Below, piece by piece: positions 5,630 to 13,114 of a stretch of 13,114 nt of DNA (its first letter is position 1; the number at the start of each line of letters is the position of its first letter). The stretch spans positions 1-13,114 of the forward strand of contig NZ_CALDDG010000079.1 in the NCBI RefSeq assembly GCF_937936435.1, in the 5' to 3' direction. Below the pieces are notes generated by a model. It saw only the letters and a list, made by a program, of their open reading frames with translations. It was not told the origin of the DNA and ran no database searches. Source of the DNA: an uncultured Sulfuricurvum sp. (lineage in GTDB: Bacteria > Campylobacterota > Campylobacteria > Campylobacterales > Sulfurimonadaceae). The translations under genes and the position numbers were made by a program.

Positions 5630-5657
5630 GAAATAGCATGCGTAAAAATGCTATTTC
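5630..5657. repeat. Perfect 10-bp inverted repeat
   Basis: GAAATAGCAT (5630-5639) and ATGCTATTTC (5648-5657) pair perfectly around an 8-base loop. No strong T-run follows directly, only TAATTTTATT on the + strand. It could be a weak terminator of a short transcript, an RNA hairpin in the leader, or a protein site. Confidence 0.55.
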
Positions 5658-5773
5658 TAATTTTATTGTGTTCTATCTTAAAGTTTTTTAAGTATGATCA
5701 TTTCCCAATGGATTCCCCACTTATCTGATTAAATGCAAACGCCAAAGAAAAATACATTCGCGCGAAATAGGAG

Positions 5774-5800
5774 TTATCTGAGCTATCTGACTTATCTGAC
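5774..5800 (+). repeat. Three tandem 9-mers (YTATCTGAS)
   Basis: TTATCTGAG, CTATCTGAC and TTATCTGAC follow one another with no gap. A fourth partial copy, TTATCTGA, lies 53 bases upstream at 5721. At about one helical turn apart, these could be tandem regulator-binding sites, or simple slippage. They sit 114 bases before the fic start. Confidence 0.6.
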
Positions 5801-5865
5801 TGTTTTTAAAAATTGATGAAAATATTTTAAAAATTATAGAATCATACATACACATATCTCCTGCT

Positions 5866-5911
5866 GATACAATTAATGACATTAATCGTATCTTTATATG
5901 ATACAATTAAT
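5866..5911 (+). promoter_or_regulatory. Operator-like repeats and promoter of fic
   Basis: GATACAATTAAT (5866-5877) and ATTAATCGTATC (5881-5892) form an inverted repeat (GATAC-N-ATTAAT, 3-base gap). A direct copy, GATACAATTAAT (5900-5911), ends two bases before the fic ATG. A -10-like TATGAT (5897-5902) overlaps the third copy, placing transcription start about 4-5 bases before ATG. Bound protein would block the promoter; the Fic winged helix is the natural candidate for autoregulation. Confidence 0.55.
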
Positions 5912-5913
5912 CC

Positions 5914-7044
5914 ATGCAAACGTATCAAACCTATATTTGGCAAAATAGTGATTGGCCACACTTTACTTATGATCCAACAAAGTTTCATGATATGATACAA
6001 GAGATTCGATATCAGCAGGGATTATTAGAAGGAGTCTGCAATGGGCTCACTACAGAACGTCTCCTTGAGATGCAAAGTGAAACATTAGCTCTCGATGCTG
6101 TAACGACTTCAGAAATCGAAGGTGAAGTACTTTCACGAGACTCGGTTCGTTCTTCCATCTTTAAAAAATTGGGCATTTCATACGAATCACAAGACCGTTC
6201 TACTGTTCAAACGGATGGATTAATCGATATTCTCCTTGACGCTTCAAGAAATACTGCAAAAACATTTGATGTAAATAGATTATATTCTTGGCACGCAGCA
6301 TTGTTTCCTACCGGATATTCTGGAATGCATAAGATCAATGTCGCTTCGTACCGTGGTGATGACCCTATGCAAGTTGTATCAGGACATATTGGAAAAGAGA
6401 AAGTACACTATATCGCACCGCCGCGCAATATAGTCGAAGACGAGATGCAACGATTCTTTGATTTTATCAATATTCCAACGAATGAAAACGGATATGTGCG
6501 GGCTGCAATCGCTCATCTTTGGTTTGTTATTATCCATCCCATGGATGATGGAAATGGACGTATCGCACGAGCATTGTCCGATATGATGCTAAGTCGAGCT
6601 GAAAACAGTCCTATACGACTTTACTCAATGAGTTCAGCTATCAATGATTCTAAACGAAGTTATTATGATATTTTGGAGTTAACAACGACTGGAACAATAG
6701 ATATTTCAGCTTGGATAGAATGGTTTTTACAAACAGTTTTAACCGCCCAAAAAAATGCTCATCTAACAATCGAAAAAGTTGTAGCAAAAGCACGATTCTG
6801 GCAGCTTCATATCCATAATGATCTTAACCCGCGTCAGAAAAAAGTACTTAACCGTCTTCTCGATGCAGGCAAAGAAGGTTTTGAGGGGGGAATGAACGCT
6901 CGTAAATACGCTTCACTATGTGATTGCAGCCGTGTTACCGCGAGCCGTGATTTGAGTGATCTATTGGATAAAGGATGTATCAAAAGCCGTGGAGCCGGTG
7001 GACGAAGCACCAGCTATGATGTTGAATGGGAAAGTACGAAGTAA
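5914..7044 (+). CDS. Fic family AMP-transferase with C-terminal winged helix
   Basis: 376 residues. The N-terminus (YIWQNSDWPHFTYD) is the DUF4172-type start of many Fic proteins. An inhibitory motif TSEIEG (T65, E69, G70) fits the (S/T)xxxE(G/N) helix of class II Fic, where the glutamate blocks ATP. The Fic motif is HPMDDGNGR (H208-R216): the catalytic histidine, the phosphate-binding GNGR and the acidic residue are intact, but the usual Phe is Met. After about residue 300 a winged helix (LNPRQKKVLNRLL, then CDCSRVTASRDLSDLLDKG and a GGRST wing) suggests DNA binding. Fic enzymes transfer AMP to Ser/Thr/Tyr side chains; the target is unknown. No Shine-Dalgarno precedes the ATG, and the predicted leader is only a few bases. 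It is read together with the helicase gene, which begins at or beside its stop codon. Confidence 0.92.
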   Translation: MQTYQTYIWQNSDWPHFTYDPTKFHDMIQEIRYQQGLLEGVCNGLTTERLLEMQSETLALDAVTTSEIEGEVLSRDSVRSSIFKKLGISYESQDRSTVQTDGLIDILLDASRNTAKTFDVNRLYSWHAALFPTGYSGMHKINVASYRGDDPMQVVSGHIGKEKVHYIAPPRNIVEDEMQRFFDFINIPTNENGYVRAAIAHLWFVIIHPMDDGNGRIARALSDMMLSRAENSPIRLYSMSSAINDSKRSYYDILELTTTGTIDISAWIEWFLQTVLTAQKNAHLTIEKVVAKARFWQLHIHNDLNPRQKKVLNRLLDAGKEGFEGGMNARKYASLCDCSRVTASRDLSDLLDKGCIKSRGAGGRSTSYDVEWESTK

Positions 7045-10000
7045 ACTCAATGGCGAATACTGATATCCTCTTCATCGATCTCGAAGTTGGTACCAATAGT
7101 CATAAAATTCATGCTGTCGGTGCATTGATAAAAGACGAACAATACAATGGCCAAAGTGTCAGTGCGATACGTGATCTCTATTTTAAATACACTCCAGAAT
7201 TCATTTGTGGACACAATTTTATCAACCATGACAAGCGTTTTTTAGTCGAAACAACTTTTAATCCGATCTTTGAAACCGCTAAGATCATCGATACTTTTTT
7301 TGTGTCGATGCTGGTATATCCGGATAAGCTATCCCATAAACTCTCCAAACCCTATAAAACTGAAGCTCATATTCAAAATGACCCCTTCGGTGACTGCCTT
7401 TCAACCCAAAATCTACTTGAGGTCATGATTGAGCGATTCAACACCTTTGGACCTTCACTCAAAGCATTATTAGCTTCATTACTTGGTAAAAATGAATATT
7501 TTGAGGGATTTTTTTCCTACATCAATATAGAGCCCGAAAAAATCGATATTTATGACTTTTTTAAAGAACACTTGAAATGTTCAAAAGATCGATTTGAACA
7601 GCTCTTAGAAGAATACCCCGTAGAAATGGGAATATTGTTGGTTTATTTGATGACCAAAGAACGGACATCCCTTTCCTATGCTGTATTGCAAACATTTCCT
7701 CATACGGTACGATTGCTCAAAGAACTGCAATATGATCCCGCATCCATTAATTTAGATCGTTTTGCAAACGATGAATTCGGTATTAGTGGGTTCAGAGATT
7801 TTGAAGCCCGCGACAGCGGAACCGATTTGCTCAATCTCGATGCAGACAAAATCTCCCAGCGAGACATTATTGAAGCGGCATTAAACGGTGAATCATTGCT
7901 GGCCATTCTCCCGACTGGTGGAGGTAAGACATTTACGTTTCAAATGCCGGCTCTGATCAAAGCTCAGGCCTATAAAGCATTAACCGTCGTTATCTCACCG
8001 CTGCAAGCGTTGATGAAAAACCATGTTGAGAGTTTTCGAGAAAAGAATCAAAATTTCAAAGTGGCAGCCATCAGCGGCTATCTAAGTCCTATTGAGCGAC
8101 TTAATGCCATCACAGAAGTAGAAAACGGAATCATCGATATCCTCTATCTCGCACCTGAAGCACTACGATCCAATTCGATATTTAATGCCCTCAAAAAACG
8201 GATTATTGAACGCTTTGTCATCGATGAAGCTCACTGTTTCTCCTCATGGGGACACGACTTCCGGCACGATTACAAATACATCGCCATGTTTATCAAAGAC
8301 TTACAGGAGAGTTCCCCGTTTCAAGGGATTATCCCTGTTTCATGTTTAACTGCTACCGCAAAGCCTGAAGTCTTGGAGGATATTAAAAATTATTTTGAAG
8401 AACGACTTGGATTAAAGCTCAATGATTATCTTGCATCGGCAAAACGAACGAACCTCTATTACAAAGCGATCGAAGTTGCTGATGACAAAGATAAATACGA
8501 AACGCTCGTAAAAGAGATTTCCCGTATCGGTCGAAAACCCACTATTATCTATATTCCTCAAAATGCCCGAATGTGCCGGGAACTATCCGAAAAGCTGCTT
8601 CAAGACCCACGCATTACAGCCATGGGGCTGGAAATTGAACCGTTTTACTCCAAGATAGATAGTGAAATAGAAGAAGGAAAGCGACACGGCCGTAATAAAT
8701 CCGAAATTCTCAATGATTTCATATCAGATGATATTGATATTGTAATCGCTACTACCGCATTTGGGATGGGGATCGACAAACCCAATATTCAAGCAGTAAT
8801 CCACTATGAGACATCGGATTCACTGGAATCATATCTCCAAGAATCCGGACGCGGTGGCCGATCCGATTCGATTGATGCCGAATGTATCGTTCTATATGCC
8901 AACAGTGATTTTGATAAGCTATTTAATCAGCAAAACCGCTCGAAAATCGAATATGCCGAAATCAACCGTATTCTCAAAGAGATCAAGAAAGAAAAGCGCA
9001 ATCCTGTCATTCTCTCCACGAAACAGCTTGCAGAAAAAGTTGGTATTGATACCGAAGATAGCTCCAAAGATTATGATGTCATGATCAAAACCGCTCTTTT
9101 GGAACTTGAAGAAGCCGGAATTATACAGCGTGGTCGAAACACGACAAAAATCTATGCAACTTCGATCAAGAAAGATGAAGATTCCAATACCATGGAGTAT
9201 GTGCATAAAATACTCGATCCACATAAAGAGATATTGGATCTTTATGACGAGATGATTCGGATTATGGCAACAATCATCGGACGTAGTAAACTTGATCCTA
9301 TCGAGGTAGATGACTTAGCCGATAACACAGGCGTGAATCGTAGCGATGTACATAGAGTATTATATAAACTAGCCGAATTCGATCTTATCGCTATGGAAAA
9401 TGATGTAAGTGCTTACATTAGTCGCTCAGTACAAAAAGAGCTTGAATCGCATTTCGAATTTGAAAACAAACTCATCGATTTTTTCAAAGCACTCCCAGAT
9501 TATCAACATGAATTTCATTTGCGCGATGTCAACGATATGCTCTCTGAAAAAACAAATCATATCCGTACCTCCAAAAAGATCATTCAAAGCTTCACGCACC
9601 TCTCATCACTGGCGAAAAAGAAGTTTAAAGTTAAATTTCACAAAGAGATTTGCAGAATCCTCCAAAAAGAAGATTTACCCAAAGTGATCGAATTGGTACA
9701 GGTTCGTCAAAAGGTCGCTCGTTCCGTCATCAATACGTTATTGGACAAGCACAAAAGCAGCAGCGATGAAGTCGAGTTTTCATCTACCGAGTTACAGCAA
9801 AGCGTTAATGAAGTCTCTAAAATCTCCCTAGAAGGGTTTCATCATACCCTTGTCTATCTCCATGACACCCTCAAAGAATTCAAACTACGCCGTGGACGTT
9901 TGATCTATTATCAAGCTTTTGCTTTGCAAAAAAACGACCGAATCGAAGAGCGAACACCGTATCAAAAGAACCGTGATTACAACAAAAGTCTCAAAGTTTA

Positions 10001-11945
10001 TTACGAGCGCAAAACCGAAGCAATCCATATCCTCATGGCATTTTTCAAAAAGCTCTTACAAGAGGGTTGGGAGAGATGTGTTAAACTCATCGGTGATTAT
10101 TTCTCGATGGATTACAACGCCTTTAAAAAGCTCTATAAATTTGATGAGAAGATGATCAAACTCCCTTTGACGGAAGAGCGCTATCGTCAAATCGTCAAAG
10201 ATCTTAATGAAGAACAATCAAAAGTCTTCGACGATAAAACCAATCGCGCCATTATGGTTTTGGCAGGTCCCGGAAGTGGAAAAACCAAAACCTTGGTTCA
10301 TAAAATTGCTTCTCTGATCACGTTAGAGAATCATAAACCCGATCATTTCTTGATGCTGACTCATGGCAGAGCTGCCGCTGCTGAATTTCGTAATCGTCTA
10401 GTCAAGTTAATTGGAGGATTGGCGTATGAAGTCGATATCATGACATTTCATGCTTATGCCTTGCAGCTCATCGGTAAACGAGTGTCTGAGCAAAATCGCC
10501 TCGATCAGGCGATTGAACTAGCAACACAAGGAATCGAACGAGGCGAGATCGAAATCCCTTTTAAAACGATGCTAATTCTTGATGAATATCAAGATGTCAG
10601 TCTCAAGACTTACCGTTTCATTACGACACTGTTTAAAAAGATGGAAGCTAACAAACGGATCATAGCGGTCGGAGATGATGATCAATGTATCAATAATTTC
10701 GATGGAGATGATCGTGCCGAAGTCGCATTTATGAAAGCGTTCGAGTATGAGTTCAATGACGGTGTCGCAATCGAGGAAGAAGATGAAAACTCCGGAAACT
10801 TTGCTCGATATTCACTCCTTAACAACTACCGCAGTAAGTCCAATATTGTCACCTTTGCCAATACCTTTGCCAAAACTATCCCTAATCGGCTAAAACTTGA
10901 TGATTTGGTAGCAAATGATACAGATGACGGGTATATTCAGATCATAAACTATCCATTGAATACATCAATGATACCGAATGTTGCCGATCTCGTTGAAAAA
11001 GATCCTTCAGACAATATCGCTATTCTCTGCAAAACGAATCAAGCGGTTCTAACGATGTTCTCTATCCTCAAAGCCAAGGGGATCAACGTCAAATACCTGA
11101 CCGCAAAAGATGGTTTTAGATTAGGCCAGTTAGTAGAATTACATGACTTTTTAGAGGCTTGGAAACAATCAACGTTTGAAGAAGCATCGAAATGGATGGA
11201 TGAACGTTACAAGGACTCTAGTAATCTCTCATTGGCACAAAAGGTCATCGAACGATTTGTGAATGAAACGAATACCGAAAATAGCTCATCCGAATACCTT
11301 ATAACGGCATTTGAAGAATATCTTTATGATATCGAATTTGAGGAATTTGAATCAACTAAAGCTAAAGTAATCGTCTCTACAATGCACAAAGCCAAGGGAA
11401 AAGAGTTTGACAGTGTCTATGTGATGGTGGAGAATAACTTTATTCAAGACGACTATCAACGCCGTCTCCTTTACGTAGCAATCACACGTGCAAAAGAAAA
11501 CCTCTACATTCATACCCAAGATCCATGTTTCAAGCCACTTGAATCATTAACAAACAATGTTTCTATGATCCATCAGCTACAAATAGAGCCAAGTAGTATT
11601 ATTTTTACAATGGGATTGGGTGACCTCGCATTAGGCAGTGAAGCAGCAGCAAAAGGGATTCATTTAACAAATCCTATCGTCGGTGAAACGGTTATGATCG
11701 AAAAGCAGACCAATGAAGATGGAACTATATGGTTCAAACTCACTAAAAACGGTCGTACAATAGGTGTACTTTCAAAACCTGAGAATGGTAAAGATCGCCT
11801 TAGTACAAAAATTCTACAAAAAGAAGCACAGGGATATCGACTCAGTCCACAAGCTGAAATCGAATATATAGTAGCCCGAAGAGATGCTATAAATCAAATA
11901 ACTAATCTACATGTTCTATGTAATATTGGTATGTATCATCCCTGA
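7026..11945 (+). CDS. Exonuclease-RecQ-UvrD fusion helicase
   Basis: About 1,639 residues in three parts. (1) Residues 10-140: a DnaQ-like DEDD 3'-5' exonuclease, with DLE (D18, E20), GHNFINHD (N64, D69) and a likely last acid D123 in NDPFGDC. (2) Residues about 275-750: a RecQ-type helicase with Walker A TGGGKT (297-302), DEAH (400-403) plus aromatic loop CFSSWGHDFR, SCLTATA (439-445), TTAFGMGIDKPN and QESGRGGRSD (605-614), then winged-helix-like segments. The RecQ zinc cysteines are absent. (3) Residues about 1055-1500: a UvrD/Rep-type helicase with Q-motif LNEEQ, GPGSGKT (1081-1087), DEYQD (1186-1190), GDDDQ, NYRSKSNIV, TMHKAKGKEFD and YVAITRAKE; it is shorter than UvrD, so accessory subdomains are reduced. 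A C-terminal beta-rich domain follows. ATG 7026 overlaps fic by 19 bases; ATG 7050 (SMANTDIL), 5 bases after the fic stop, is an equal alternative. It probably processes DNA ends, plausibly in phage defence (inference). Confidence 0.9.
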   Translation: MGKYEVNSMANTDILFIDLEVGTNSHKIHAVGALIKDEQYNGQSVSAIRDLYFKYTPEFICGHNFINHDKRFLVETTFNPIFETAKIIDTFFVSMLVYPDKLSHKLSKPYKTEAHIQNDPFGDCLSTQNLLEVMIERFNTFGPSLKALLASLLGKNEYFEGFFSYINIEPEKIDIYDFFKEHLKCSKDRFEQLLEEYPVEMGILLVYLMTKERTSLSYAVLQTFPHTVRLLKELQYDPASINLDRFANDEFGISGFRDFEARDSGTDLLNLDADKISQRDIIEAALNGESLLAILPTGGGKTFTFQMPALIKAQAYKALTVVISPLQALMKNHVESFREKNQNFKVAAISGYLSPIERLNAITEVENGIIDILYLAPEALRSNSIFNALKKRIIERFVIDEAHCFSSWGHDFRHDYKYIAMFIKDLQESSPFQGIIPVSCLTATAKPEVLEDIKNYFEERLGLKLNDYLASAKRTNLYYKAIEVADDKDKYETLVKEISRIGRKPTIIYIPQNARMCRELSEKLLQDPRITAMGLEIEPFYSKIDSEIEEGKRHGRNKSEILNDFISDDIDIVIATTAFGMGIDKPNIQAVIHYETSDSLESYLQESGRGGRSDSIDAECIVLYANSDFDKLFNQQNRSKIEYAEINRILKEIKKEKRNPVILSTKQLAEKVGIDTEDSSKDYDVMIKTALLELEEAGIIQRGRNTTKIYATSIKKDEDSNTMEYVHKILDPHKEILDLYDEMIRIMATIIGRSKLDPIEVDDLADNTGVNRSDVHRVLYKLAEFDLIAMENDVSAYISRSVQKELESHFEFENKLIDFFKALPDYQHEFHLRDVNDMLSEKTNHIRTSKKIIQSFTHLSSLAKKKFKVKFHKEICRILQKEDLPKVIELVQVRQKVARSVINTLLDKHKSSSDEVEFSSTELQQSVNEVSKISLEGFHHTLVYLHDTLKEFKLRRGRLIYYQAFALQKNDRIEERTPYQKNRDYNKSLKVYYERKTEAIHILMAFFKKLLQEGWERCVKLIGDYFSMDYNAFKKLYKFDEKMIKLPLTEERYRQIVKDLNEEQSKVFDDKTNRAIMVLAGPGSGKTKTLVHKIASLITLENHKPDHFLMLTHGRAAAAEFRNRLVKLIGGLAYEVDIMTFHAYALQLIGKRVSEQNRLDQAIELATQGIERGEIEIPFKTMLILDEYQDVSLKTYRFITTLFKKMEANKRIIAVGDDDQCINNFDGDDRAEVAFMKAFEYEFNDGVAIEEEDENSGNFARYSLLNNYRSKSNIVTFANTFAKTIPNRLKLDDLVANDTDDGYIQIINYPLNTSMIPNVADLVEKDPSDNIAILCKTNQAVLTMFSILKAKGINVKYLTAKDGFRLGQLVELHDFLEAWKQSTFEEASKWMDERYKDSSNLSLAQKVIERFVNETNTENSSSEYLITAFEEYLYDIEFEEFESTKAKVIVSTMHKAKGKEFDSVYVMVENNFIQDDYQRRLLYVAITRAKENLYIHTQDPCFKPLESLTNNVSMIHQLQIEPSSIIFTMGLGDLALGSEAAAKGIHLTNPIVGETVMIEKQTNEDGTIWFKLTKNGRTIGVLSKPENGKDRLSTKILQKEAQGYRLSPQAEIEYIVARRDAINQITNLHVLCNIGMYHP

Positions 11946-11950
11946 TACAT
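11931..11950. terminator. Hairpin over the helicase stop codon
   Basis: ATGTATCA (11931-11938) and TGATACAT (11943-11950) form a perfect 8-bp stem around a 4-base loop, with the stop TGA in the right arm. It lies between two convergent genes whose ends are 16 bases apart. No T-run follows on either strand, so termination would be weak or the role different. Confidence 0.4.
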
Positions 11951-11961
11951 GATTTATCCAA

Positions 11962-12897
11962 TTAATTTGAATCATCCTCCATCATGTCCCAAAAATCGTT
12001 ATCGAGTTTTTTGATTTCTATGATCTGCTCCGTCTGCATCCCTAAAGAGTAGTCATACATATATCTCGCCAACTGCTCACCGTCGATCAAAACTAATGTA
12101 GTGCCATTATTTAGTTTACTGGCATATTCAACAGCATTTTTATTGAAACTCGATGTTGTGATAAAAACACCTTTATTTGATTGAGCAACGGCCAATGCGC
12201 CTACAAATTTATTTAAATCTTCTCGGCCTATTTTATTATCTCGGCTATATCGTTTAGCTTGGATGTAGATTCGACCAAATCCCAATACATCTTCTTTGAT
12301 AATACCGTCAATACCTTCATCATTGGATTGCTTGGTAACTAAACCAGAATCATGCACTTCTCCGCCATACCCCATTTTTTGAAGTAACATTACAACCAGT
12401 TTTTCGAATTCTCGTGGCGTTTTACTGATGATCGTATCCAAAATGTCGTTGTAGACTTTATTTTTGATTTTTTCAAATGAAACTTCAATAGTCTCCGAAG
12501 GTGTCAATTCCTCAGCGGAATCAAAATCAAACGGCATTTGTATCGATGTTGACCGTTGTTCAACTTTATCGCTATTTCTTTTTTGAATTTGTTCAGCAAT
12601 ATAGTCATTAATTGTATTAGGAGTATTTAGAAGCTGTTTCCCCTGCTCTGTGATCTGATATAGTCCCCGCTTTGGTTTACTGACCAATCCGGCCATACTC
12701 ATATAACTCAATGCCCATGATACACGATCATAAAAGACAGGACCATTCCCAGACTGATACATTTCGGAAAGTTCATCATGAGATAGTTGAAATTCCTGAG
12801 CCAATGGAGCTTCGAACTCTTTGAGTTTTAAAGTACCCTTTGCATTTAAAAGTTTTAAAGCCGGGATACGAATATCATCATGTTTTGGAATTGACAT
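11962..12897 (-). CDS. mrr: Mrr type IV restriction endonuclease
   Basis: 311 residues, close to the 304 of E. coli Mrr and alignable to it along its length by eye. The N-terminal winged helix (about 1-95: IPKHDDIRIPALKLL, then GPVFYDRVSWALSYMSMAGL and RGLYQITEQG) is the Mrr_N domain. The catalytic domain (about 155-290) has PREFEKLVVMLLQKMGYGG, then DEGIDGIIKEDVLGFGRIYI and QAKR, giving the PD-(D/E)xK residues D197, Q213 and K215, and GVFITTSSF and LVLIDGEQLARYM as in Mrr. It cuts DNA with foreign methylation; the site recognised cannot be read from sequence. The start at 12897 follows AGAGGTGATAA. It lies 14 bases after the truncated gene upstream, probably one operon, and is convergent with the helicase gene. 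Confidence 0.93.
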   Translation of the reverse strand: MSIPKHDDIRIPALKLLNAKGTLKLKEFEAPLAQEFQLSHDELSEMYQSGNGPVFYDRVSWALSYMSMAGLVSKPKRGLYQITEQGKQLLNTPNTINDYIAEQIQKRNSDKVEQRSTSIQMPFDFDSAEELTPSETIEVSFEKIKNKVYNDILDTIISKTPREFEKLVVMLLQKMGYGGEVHDSGLVTKQSNDEGIDGIIKEDVLGFGRIYIQAKRYSRDNKIGREDLNKFVGALAVAQSNKGVFITTSSFNKNAVEYASKLNNGTTLVLIDGEQLARYMYDYSLGMQTEQIIEIKKLDNDFWDMMEDDSN

Positions 12898-12911
12898 TTA
12901 TCACCTCTTTT

Positions 12912-13114
12912 CTATGGAAGTTGATTTAAAACATTTATTATTACGGCTGCAAATTCAGGAAACTTCATTTTGTTATCACCATCGATATTAGATTTATTTT
13001 GATAATAACTGAATAATTGATCTTTTTCTTCTGTTGCGAAAATTATAGGTGTAATTCCATCTGCCTCATAAAATACACCTGTAATTTTAGCTTTTCTATA
13101 ATCTTTTAACACTT
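12912..13114 (-). CDS. C-terminal part of unknown gene upstream of mrr
   Basis: The frame is open to the window edge, so the visible 66-67 residues are probably a C-terminal fragment; a GTG at 13112 could be a start, but its upstream context is missing. The visible end has TGVFYEADGITPIIFATEEKDQLFSYYQNKSN, then KMKFPEFAAVIINVLNQLP in part. No recognised domain. It stops 14 bases before the mrr start, so it is very likely co-transcribed with mrr and may be part of the same defence operon. Confidence 0.55.
   Translation of the reverse strand, partial: VLKDYRKAKITGVFYEADGITPIIFATEEKDQLFSYYQNKSNIDGDNKMKFPEFAAVIINVLNQLP

Larger units (their letters stand above)
5502..5913. other. 412-base divergent regulatory region
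   Basis: It lies between the leftward HicA unit and the rightward fic gene, with no supported gene. It contains a perfect palindrome (5630-5657), three tandem 9-mers (5774-5800), a related single TTATCTGA (5721-5728), and operator-like repeats next to fic (5866-5911). A TATAAA (5523-5528, minus strand) is a possible -10 for the HicA unit. Short frames here (5479-5691 +, 5721-5906 -) lack ribosome sites and family resemblance. Confidence 0.6.

Noticed and set aside
5479..5691. 70-codon + strand frame upstream of the divergent region
   Set aside because: Starts inside the 242-aa gene's antisense, lacks a ribosome site, and crosses the palindrome; treated as chance.
8919..9224. 101-codon minus-strand frame inside the helicase
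   Set aside because: Antisense shadow within the RecQ region, no independent support.
1..13114. CRISPR array, transposase, integrase, rRNA
   Set aside because: I saw no regularly spaced repeat array, no transposase or recombinase motif in any frame, and no rRNA-like sequence.

Overview
The window looks like chromosomal DNA from a member of the Campylobacterota, in the Sulfurimonas/Sulfuricurvum/Arcobacter range. This rests on the moderately AT-rich sequence, a SprA-related putative metalloprotease of the type named after Campylobacter, a SapC-family protein, short Campylobacterota-style thioredoxin and rhodanese genes, and a near-consensus sigma-54 promoter. The genus is an inference. Bases 1-45 are not biological: they match an Illumina TruSeq index adapter read backwards, so the real contig starts near base 46.

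Region 1 (46-1736): a truncated SapC-family gene (-), the SprA-related HExxH protein (+), and a secreted thioredoxin-fold protein with a CPFC centre (-).

Region 2 (1823-4046): a set of small, mostly thiol-related genes around a divergent promoter region. A 108-aa unknown gene and a rhodanese, which overlap, run leftward. A 108-aa unknown protein behind a sigma-54 promoter (2561-2577), a 69-aa cysteine-containing protein, a cytoplasmic thioredoxin (WCAPC) and a 110-aa unknown protein run rightward. The sigma-54 site suggests RpoN control, which in this phylum usually means nitrogen or flagellar regulons.

Region 3 (4047-4351): a 305-base stretch without a supported gene. It holds a repeat/inverted-repeat cluster and an elaborate hairpin (4211-4280), and marks the junction between ordinary genes and an accessory, defence-like island.

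Region 4 (4352-13114): the accessory island. A leftward three-gene unit encodes a 242-aa unknown protein, a HicA-like mRNA interferase, and a 49-aa very acidic repeat protein whose start codon overlaps the HicA stop. No HicB is present. After a 412-base divergent intergenic region with tandem 9-mers, a perfect palindrome and operator-like repeats, a rightward pair encodes a Fic AMP-transferase with a C-terminal winged helix and a very large (about 1,639 aa) fusion of a DEDD exonuclease, a RecQ-type helicase and a UvrD-type helicase. Convergent to it are an Mrr type IV restriction endonuclease gene and a truncated gene upstream of mrr. Together (toxin-like gene, Fic, helicase-nuclease, Mrr) this is a plausible anti-phage defence island. 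The most original candidates are the HicA module with the coupled acidic mini-protein and the Fic plus exonuclease-RecQ-UvrD pair.
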